From Apricaphanius iberus (lineage: Eukaryota > Chordata > Actinopteri > Cyprinodontiformes > Aphaniidae), in NCBI GenBank assembly GCA_028564705.1, contig JAPXFQ010002619.1:1807438-1871437 (forward strand): 64,000 nucleotides of DNA, given 5' to 3'. The notes below the pieces were generated by a model. The model was not told where the DNA came from and ran no database searches. It worked only from the letters and a program-made list of their open reading frames with translations. This document shows, piece by piece, positions 58,353-64,000 of the stretch. How positions within the stretch are numbered: the stretch's first letter is position 1; every line of letters starts with the position of its first letter. Made by a program: the position numbers and the translations under genes.

Positions 58353-59275
58353 TTCAGAACATATATATACATATTCTAAATAGTTATGTTTGTTAAGTAA
58401 TATGTAGTCCTAATTTTAATTTTAAAGTTACATAAAAACGTTTTTACTCATTTTTTCTTTCCCATTGTCCTTCAGTAAAGGTTTGAGATCCCCCTCACCC
58501 CATTCCCAAAAGCAGAAGAGAACTTCTGACTTGAGTTTATTAGGCTGCTGCAGGGCTGGATAAAGGGGCTTGTCCTCTACAGGCTGGGTGAAAAAGACTC
58601 AGTCGGTTCCCTTGCTCTGCAGGTCAGGCAGCCCCCTTCCCTTTCATGTAAAGGTGGCACCACAACTTTCACCTGACGAACACCCCCCAGAGCGAAATGA
58701 AGTTTCAGCTGTAGAATCTTAGCCTGTAGAGGACAACTGGGGCCATGGCCTCTTAAGGTTACATCTAAAAATGTCAAATATAACGTTGCTAAAAATGGTG
58801 TGTGAACAATTCGAACCACAGCAGGTATAGAAAGCCAATTGTGCCACAATTTGATGCATCAAAATGTCAAAAAATGTATAGTTATACATTTGGAAATTTT
58901 CATAAAATGTTTACTTGATTTGGTAAAAATATTAATATTTTATTACACTAATAAAGAAATAAATGTTTTTTTTTATATTTCAATTATATTCAAGTTAAAT
59001 TATTCTGCAATGTAGGCTACTTTATAACACTTGTTTCATCAGATAGCAGCTCCCCAATGGTCTTTTCATTGTTGACAGTTTCAGATTAACACAGCCCAGC
59101 AGCAGCATCTCAACAGCAACGGTCACACAGTTTAATAAACGGGGGGTACAGATTACGATTCCATGCGCACGGTTTAATAAACTGCGCGAATAGATTCTTA
59201 ATAGATAATTAATTACCAATTATCCAAAATGCCAAGAAAGAAAAAGTCTCTCTAAAATCTTAGCTATGTCCAATT
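58350..59275. other. No gene recognised
   Basis: Includes a GC-richer patch (58480-58760) with a 90-codon minus-strand frame (58577-58849) lacking recognisable motifs. The approach to the palindrome array (59230-59281) is AT-rich. Confidence 0.4.
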
Positions 59276-59281
59276 TATTAA

Positions 59282-59850
59282 TTAAGGGACGGCCCAATGC
59301 AATGCATGGAGGCAGTGCAAATCCATTGCAAAGCAATGTATTGCACTGCCTCCATGCAATTGCATGGGCAGTCCCTTATTACTCTTCACTCCTAAACGGA
59401 CTCTTATTAAGGGACGGCCCAATGCAATGCATGGAGGCAGTGCAAATCCATTGCAAAGCAATGTATTGCACTGCCTCCATGCAATTGCATGGGCAGTCCC
59501 TTATTACTATTCACTTCTAAACGGACTCTTATTAAGGGACGGCCCAATGCAATGCATGGAGGCAGTGCAAATCCATTGCAAAGCAATGTATTGCACTGCC
59601 TCCATGCAATTGCATGGGCAGTCCCTTATTACTCTTCACTCCTAAACGGACTCTTATTAAGGGACGGCCCAATGCAATGCATGGAGGCAGTGCAAATCCA
59701 TTGCAAAGCAATGTATTGCACTGCCTCCATGCAATTGCATGGGCAGTCCCTTATTAAGGGACGGCCCAATGCAATGCATGGAGGCAGTGCAAATCCATTG
59801 CAAAGCAATGTATTGCACTGCCTCCATGCAATTGCATGGGCAGTCCCTTA
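59282..59850. repeat. Array of five 97-bp palindromic units flanked by TTAA
   Basis: Each unit begins TTAAGGGACGGCCCAATGCA and ends TGCATGGGCAGTCCCTTA, the arms being near-exact inverse copies of about 40 bp around an AT-rich centre. TTAA occurs at 59282, 59407, 59532, 59657 and 59754. The first three intervals are 125 bp and the last 97 bp, because units 4 and 5 abut without a spacer. The TTAA borders suggest a non-autonomous element of a TTAA-targeting class such as Kolobok or piggyBac. The amplification is tandem rather than dispersed. Open frames read through the array are artefacts. Confidence 0.9.
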
Positions 59851-60162
59851 TTACTATTCACTTCTAAACGGACTCTTTATTCTTTCACCGTTAATGCGGG
59901 TCGTACCGTAGCGTGCACCCCCACAATATATACATCAAAACGACCGGCTCGATCGTGTGAGGTGTGCTATTACTTTTATTGGCGATTGGAGTTACCATGG
60001 CGACGTAATTAGCGAAGAACCACCCCCAAAAACACCCATTGGAAATGAATGGAAAAACGGCCCAAAATCATGAAAAATCCACTATTTTTGAAGATTTACT
60101 GTGTAGCCATACAATAACTTAGCAACACCATTCGAAATCCAGATTGTAGCCACGTCCGTGCT

Positions 60163-60456
60163 GTGTTCAGCATTGAAGACCGCATGTCGATAGCTGTTAC
60201 GGTTTTGTCACAATTTGACTTTGTTCGACCCAAAGTTTGCCCCAAATCGACATTTTTAGAGTGGAGCAGCTCGTTAAGCAGAGTGTGGAGTGATGAACTT
60301 TTGGAAGGTCCTCATCAAAATTTAACTCGACGTCACGGCCACATATTTCGCACTAGTGACATGATTTTCGGTCATGAAATAGAGCCGCCCTTTGTGATTC
60401 TCAGGATCATTTCAAAATTTCCCTATGTCGCACGGTTTTCTCTCAGCGAGCTCTAG
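60163..60456 (+). CDS. 97-codon ORF in composite repeat copy 1, unrecognised
   Basis: The frame from ATG to TAG encodes a protein starting MFSIEDRMSIAVTVLSQ. The same frame exists at 62665-62958, with a single base change (Gln to Lys). I recognise no domain. The flanking repeat is also nearly identical for some distance, so lack of differences does not prove selection. Treat it as a repeat-borne ORF of unknown status. Confidence 0.25.
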   Translation: MFSIEDRMSIAVTVLSQFDFVRPKVCPKSTFLEWSSSLSRVWSDELLEGPHQNLTRRHGHIFRTSDMIFGHEIEPPFVILRIISKFPYVARFSLSEL

Positions 60457-61196
60457 ATCGCTCAAAGTGGAACCCAGTTTTAGGGCTTTTCTCCTATAAT
60501 TTATCATTGTGGCTGGTCAGGATTATCTCAGCCAGAGAGATGTTCTTAGTCATTTTTCTCTCGCTCCCTCTCGGACTGTGAATAAGGTAGAGACTTCTGC
60601 TTTGGCATGAACGAAGAGAAATGATACATCTCGCTCACACTTCAAGAATTTTTCCGATACCTTGTACGGTTTTCGAATGGGAACGATTTGTTCGGCGCAC
60701 TTTTTGGACTTTTTTCTTAAAATTGAAGCTCTTAATCATCTTAAGTGTTTGCACCTGCTGCAGTTTTCACTCACACTTGTTGCTGGGGAAACGGAGCACC
60801 TTTGATCAGAGTTCACTAAAGTTCATTCCACAGTATATACACATTGAAGGCCTATTAAACCCCACTTAAACACAGGTTATGCTATGCAGTACTATAGAGA
60901 GAAGTACTACAAACAAGTCCATGTGTCAGTCCATCTGTCTTTGTCTTTCTGACCATGTCTCTGTCTTTCTCAGTCCCCCTGTCTGCCTGTACCATTTCAT
61001 CTGTGAATAAGATAGAGAGTTGTGCTTTGAAATAATTGAACACAAAGGATAAATATCGCTAACACTCCAATAATTTTCCTGATAGCTGCTATAGTTTTCG
61101 AATGGGAAAGGTTCGTTCGCAGCTGTTTAACACTCTGAACATGGAGAGGAGACAACAGAACATATGGCCTAAAACTCAATGTTATATGTATGTTCG

Positions 61197-61265
61197 GATG
61201 GCGTAGTGGTTAAGGAAGAGGGTTTGCATCCCAGAGGTACTGGGTTCAAATCCAGGAGCGAGCAG
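61197..61265 (+). other. tRNA-like sequence 1 (copy 1)
   Basis: TGGCGTAGTGG fits an A box and GGTTCAAATCC (61243) is a consensus B box at tRNA spacing. The acceptor ends do not pair, so it is a tRNA-derived pseudogene or SINE head and not a working tRNA gene. Confidence 0.6.
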
Positions 61266-61347
61266 CAAATAATTTTTCTTTGCTGAAAGCTGAACTGGGA
61301 GACGAGACAACAGATCATATGGCCTAAAACTCAATGCTGTATAACTG

Positions 61348-61435
61348 ATGTTGTAGTGTAACTGTTAAGGAACAGGAATACAATGCAAGAGGTAGTGGGT
61401 TCGAATCCCAGGGGGAGCAAAATTTTTTTTTTTTC
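61348..61435 (+). other. tRNA-like sequence 2 (copy 1) with T-run
   Basis: A weak A box (TGTAGTGTAACTG), a consensus B box (GGTTCGAATCC, 61398) and a following run of about 12 T residues, which would terminate RNA polymerase III. Acceptor-stem pairing is absent. Confidence 0.6.
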
Positions 61436-61560
61436 TTGTTTGAAAGCTGGAACCAAAATCCCTATGTTATACACAGTACTACATTGCACTTGTATGCATT
61501 TTAGTTGATTTCAGCTTTTCCAGTATATTTTCATACTAATCCTACTAATACTAATGACAA

Positions 61561-62193
61561 CATGTTAGCTAGCATTAGCATGCTAGTTAGCATTATCATG
61601 CTAGCTGTTGTTAGCATTTTAGCTAATTTTAGCTTTTTGACTATATTTTTGTACTGAATGGGATTATAGTAATGCCAACATGTTAGCTAGCATTAGCATG
61701 ATAGTTAGCATTAGCATGCTAGCTGTTGTTAGCATTTTAGCTAATTTTAGCTTTTTGACTATATTTTTTTACTGAATGGGTTTATAGTATTGCCAACATG
61801 TTAGCTAGCATTAGCATGCTAGTTAGCATTAGCATGCTAGCTGTTAGCATTTTAGCTAATTTTAGCTTTTTGACTATATTTTTGTACTGAATGGGATTAT
61901 AGTAATGCCAACATGTTAGCTAGCATTAGCATGCTAGTTAGCATTAGCATGCTAGCTGTTGTTAGCATTTTAGCTAATTTTAGCTTTTTGACTATATTTT
62001 GGTACTGAATGGGTTTATAGTATTGCCAACATGTTAGCTAGCATTAGCATGCTAGTTAGCATTAGCATGCTAGCTGTTGTTAGCATTTTAGCTAATTTGA
62101 GCTTTTTGACTATATTTTGGTACTGAATGGGTTTATAGTAATGCCAACATGTTAGCTAACATTAGCATTAGCATGCTAGTTAGCATTAGCATG
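61561..62193. repeat. 118-bp minisatellite, about 5.4 copies
   Basis: Units start CATGTTAGCTAGCATTAGCA at 61561, 61679, 61797, 61912, 62030 and 62148 (intervals 118, 118, 115, 118, 118). Each holds several overlapping GCATGCTAGC/GTTAGCATTAGC palindromes and a constant part TTTTGACTATATTTT…ACTGAATGGG. The last copy is cut at about 62193. Confidence 0.9.
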
Positions 62194-62237
62194 CACACCG
62201 TGGCCGTCCCTTCTCTAAATTTCCTGAAATTTTCTAG

Positions 62238-62334
62238 TTAAGGGACGGCCCAATGCAATGCATGGAGGCAGTGCAAATCCATTGCAAAGCAATGTATTGC
62301 ACTGCCTCCATGCAATTGCATGGGCAGTCCCTTA
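62238..62334. repeat. Single palindromic unit at the start of composite copy 2
   Basis: One 97-bp palindrome matching the array at 59282, again starting TTAAGGGAC. It lies 2,484 bp after the last unit of the array and precedes the second body. Confidence 0.9.
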
Positions 62335-62664
62335 TTATTCTTCACTCCTAAACGGACTCTTATTCTTCTTATTTATTTTTCTTCCGTCTCCGTTAATGCG
62401 GGTCGTACCGCAGCGTGTACCCCCACAATATATACATCAAAACGACCGGCTCGATCCCGAGATGTGTGCTATTACTTTTATTGGCGATTGGAGTTACCAT
62501 GGCGACGTAATTAGCGAAAAACCACGCCCAAAAAGCCCCATAGGAAATGAATGGAAAAATGAGTCAAAAATCATGAAAAACCACTAATTTCGAGCATTTA
62601 CTGTGTCACCATACAATAACCTAAAAAATCCATTAAAAATTCTGATTGTAGCCACGTCCGTGCT

Positions 62665-62958
62665 GTGTTCAGCATTGAAGACCGCATGTCGATAGCTGTT
62701 ACGGTTTTGTCACAATTTGACTTTGTTCGACCCAAAGTTTGCCCCAAATCGACATTTTTAGAGTGGAGCAGCTCGTTAAGCAGAGTGTGGAGTGATGAAC
62801 TTTTGGAAGGTCCTCATAAAAATTTAACTCGACGTCACGGCCACATATTTCGCACTAGTGACATGATTTTCGGTCATGAAATAGAGCCGCCCTTTGTGAT
62901 TCTCAGGATCATTTCAAAATTTCCCTATGTCGCACGGTTTTCTCTCAGCGAGCTCTAG
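62665..62958 (+). CDS. 97-codon ORF in composite repeat copy 2, unrecognised
   Basis: This is the counterpart of 60163-60456, differing at one base. It has no recognised domain and the same caveats. Confidence 0.25.
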   Translation: MFSIEDRMSIAVTVLSQFDFVRPKVCPKSTFLEWSSSLSRVWSDELLEGPHKNLTRRHGHIFRTSDMIFGHEIEPPFVILRIISKFPYVARFSLSEL

Positions 62959-63698
62959 ATCGCTCAAAGTGGAACCCAGTTTTAGGGCTTTTCTCCTATA
63001 GTTTATCATTGTGGCTGGTCAGGATGATCTCAGCCAGAGAGATGTTCTTAGTCATTTTTCTCTCGTTCCCTCTCGGACTGTGAATAAGGTAGAGACTTCT
63101 GCTTTGGCATGAACGAAGACAAATGATACATCTCGCTCACACTTCAAGAATTTTTCCGATACCTTGTACGGTTTTCGAATGGGAACGATTTGTTCGGCGC
63201 ACTTTTTGGAAAAATTCTAAATCTAAGCTCTTAATCAATCTTAAAGTGTTTGCACCTGCTGCAATTTTCACTCACACTTGTTGCTGGGGAAACGGAGCAC
63301 CTTTGATCAGAGTTCACTAAAGTTCATTCCACAGTATATACACATTGAAGGCCTATTAAACCCCACTTAAACACAGGTTATGCTATGCAGTACTATAGAG
63401 AGAAGTACTACAAACAAGTCCATGTGTCAGTCCATCTGTCTTTGTCTTTCTGACCATGTCTCTGTCTTTCTCAGTCCCCCTGTCTGCCTGTACCATTTCA
63501 TCTGTGAATAAGATAGAGAGTTGTGCTTTGAAATAATTGAACACAAAGGATAAATATCGCTAACACTCCAATAATTTTCCTGATAGCTGCTATAGTTTTC
63601 GAATGGGAAAGGTTCGTTCGCAGCTGTTTAACACTCTGAACATGGAGAGGAGACAACAGATCATATGGCCTAAAACTCAATGTTGTATGTATGTCTGT

Positions 63699-63767
63699 GA
63701 TGGCGTAGTGGTTAAGGAAGAGGGTTTGCATCCCAGAGGTACTGGGTTCAAATCCAGGAGCGAGCAG
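63699..63767 (+). other. tRNA-like sequence 1 (copy 2)
   Basis: The counterpart of 61197-61265, with A and B boxes unchanged. Confidence 0.6.
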
Positions 63768-63849
63768 CAAATAATTTTTCTTTGCTGAAAGCTGAACTGG
63801 GAGACGAGACAACAGATCATATGGCCTAAAACTCAATGCTGTATAACTG

Positions 63850-63935
63850 ATGTTGTAGTGTAACTGTGAAGGAACAGGAATACAATGCAAGAGGTAGTGG
63901 GTTCGAATCCCAGGGGGAGCAAAATTTTTTTTTTT
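63850..63935 (+). other. tRNA-like sequence 2 (copy 2) with T-run
   Basis: The counterpart of 61348-61435, with one base change near the A box (CTGTGAAGG for CTGTTAAGG). The B box and T-run are retained. Confidence 0.6.
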
Positions 63936-64000
63936 CTTGTTTGAAAGCTGGAACCAAAATCCCTATGTTATACACAGTACTACATTGCACTTGTATGCAT

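Larger units (their letters stand above)
59870..61498. repeat. Composite repeat body, copy 1
   Basis: From GTTAATGCGGGTCGTACCG (59889) to the CTTGTATGCATT at 61498 this body is repeated in the same orientation from about 62391 to the window end. It includes a 97-codon frame, two tRNA-like sequences and a T-run. It may be the interior of a non-autonomous DNA transposon whose ends are the palindromes. Confidence 0.85.
62340..64000. repeat. Composite repeat body, copy 2 (runs off the window)
   Basis: This repeats 59870-61498 in order, including the ORF, both tRNA-like sequences and the T-run, at an offset of about 2,500 bp. It reaches the same TTGTATGCAT point at the window edge, so a second minisatellite may follow outside. 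Similarity is uneven: about 62520-62650 is clearly diverged while 62653-63000 is almost identical. Confidence 0.88.

Noticed and set aside
59266..59911. Long overlapping open frames (84-140 codons) through the palindrome array
   Set aside because: They are the same repeat unit translated several times; unit length and palindromy, not coding constraint, keep them open.
61197..61435. Functional tRNA genes
   Set aside because: A and B boxes are present, but acceptor and anticodon stems do not pair as in a tRNA; better seen as tRNA-derived repeat parts.
61561..62193. CRISPR-like or integron-like array
   Set aside because: A regular 118-bp minisatellite without variable spacers in a vertebrate genome.

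Overview
The window looks like teleost fish nuclear DNA. It is AT-rich and intron-bearing and is crowded with mobile elements typical of ray-finned fish: several Tc1 families, a Rex3/RTE LINE, an L2/Rex1-type LINE, Ty3/gypsy pieces, hAT deletion derivatives, a HARBI1-type transposase relic and tRNA-headed SINE-like repeats. No operons, bacterial signals or CRISPR arrays were seen.

Layout. 1-6.2 kb: a truncated LTR element on the minus strand with a tRNA-Trp-like primer binding site, a decayed Tc1 element, and a second Tc1 relic split by a small hAT element. 6.2 kb: one orphan exon encoding the start of an SLC6 neurotransmitter transporter (minus). 10.0-19.2 kb: a complete 16-exon VWA7-like gene (minus), assembled by hand; all junctions are GT-AG and the reading frame stays open for 1,002 codons. 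20.4-31.5 kb: LINE and SINE territory, including a Rex3 copy interrupted by an LTR and a Ty3 integrase remnant. 31.5-39.9 kb: mostly AT-rich sequence with a dead Tc1 copy. 39.9-42.4 kb: a Ty3/gypsy gag-pol pseudogene split by a 537-bp solo LTR with a 4-bp target duplication. 42.4-44.3 kb: a diverged direct duplication of about 0.8 kb. 46.1-48.2 kb: an intact 689-codon coiled-coil gene that I do not recognise, with three tandem 105-residue modules. 49.5-50.1 kb: a three-exon VWA5A-like VIT-domain remnant, clearly broken. 54.7-58.3 kb: a Myb/SANT-like fragment, a Tc1 copy with 213-bp nearly perfect inverted repeats, and a HARBI1-type pseudogene. 59.2-64.0 kb: a young composite tandem repeat of about 2.5 kb per unit, built from a TTAA-flanked palindrome, a body with a 97-codon ORF, two tRNA-like sequences and a 118-bp minisatellite.

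Only two loci look like functional protein genes within the window: the VWA7-like gene and the coiled-coil gene. The VWA7-like product should be a secreted or surface-anchored protein with a metal-binding VWA domain. The coiled-coil protein has a lysine-rich tail and no recognised family. The SLC6 exon may belong to a gene extending beyond the window or be a relic. The most unusual material is the coiled-coil gene and the composite repeat at the right end.
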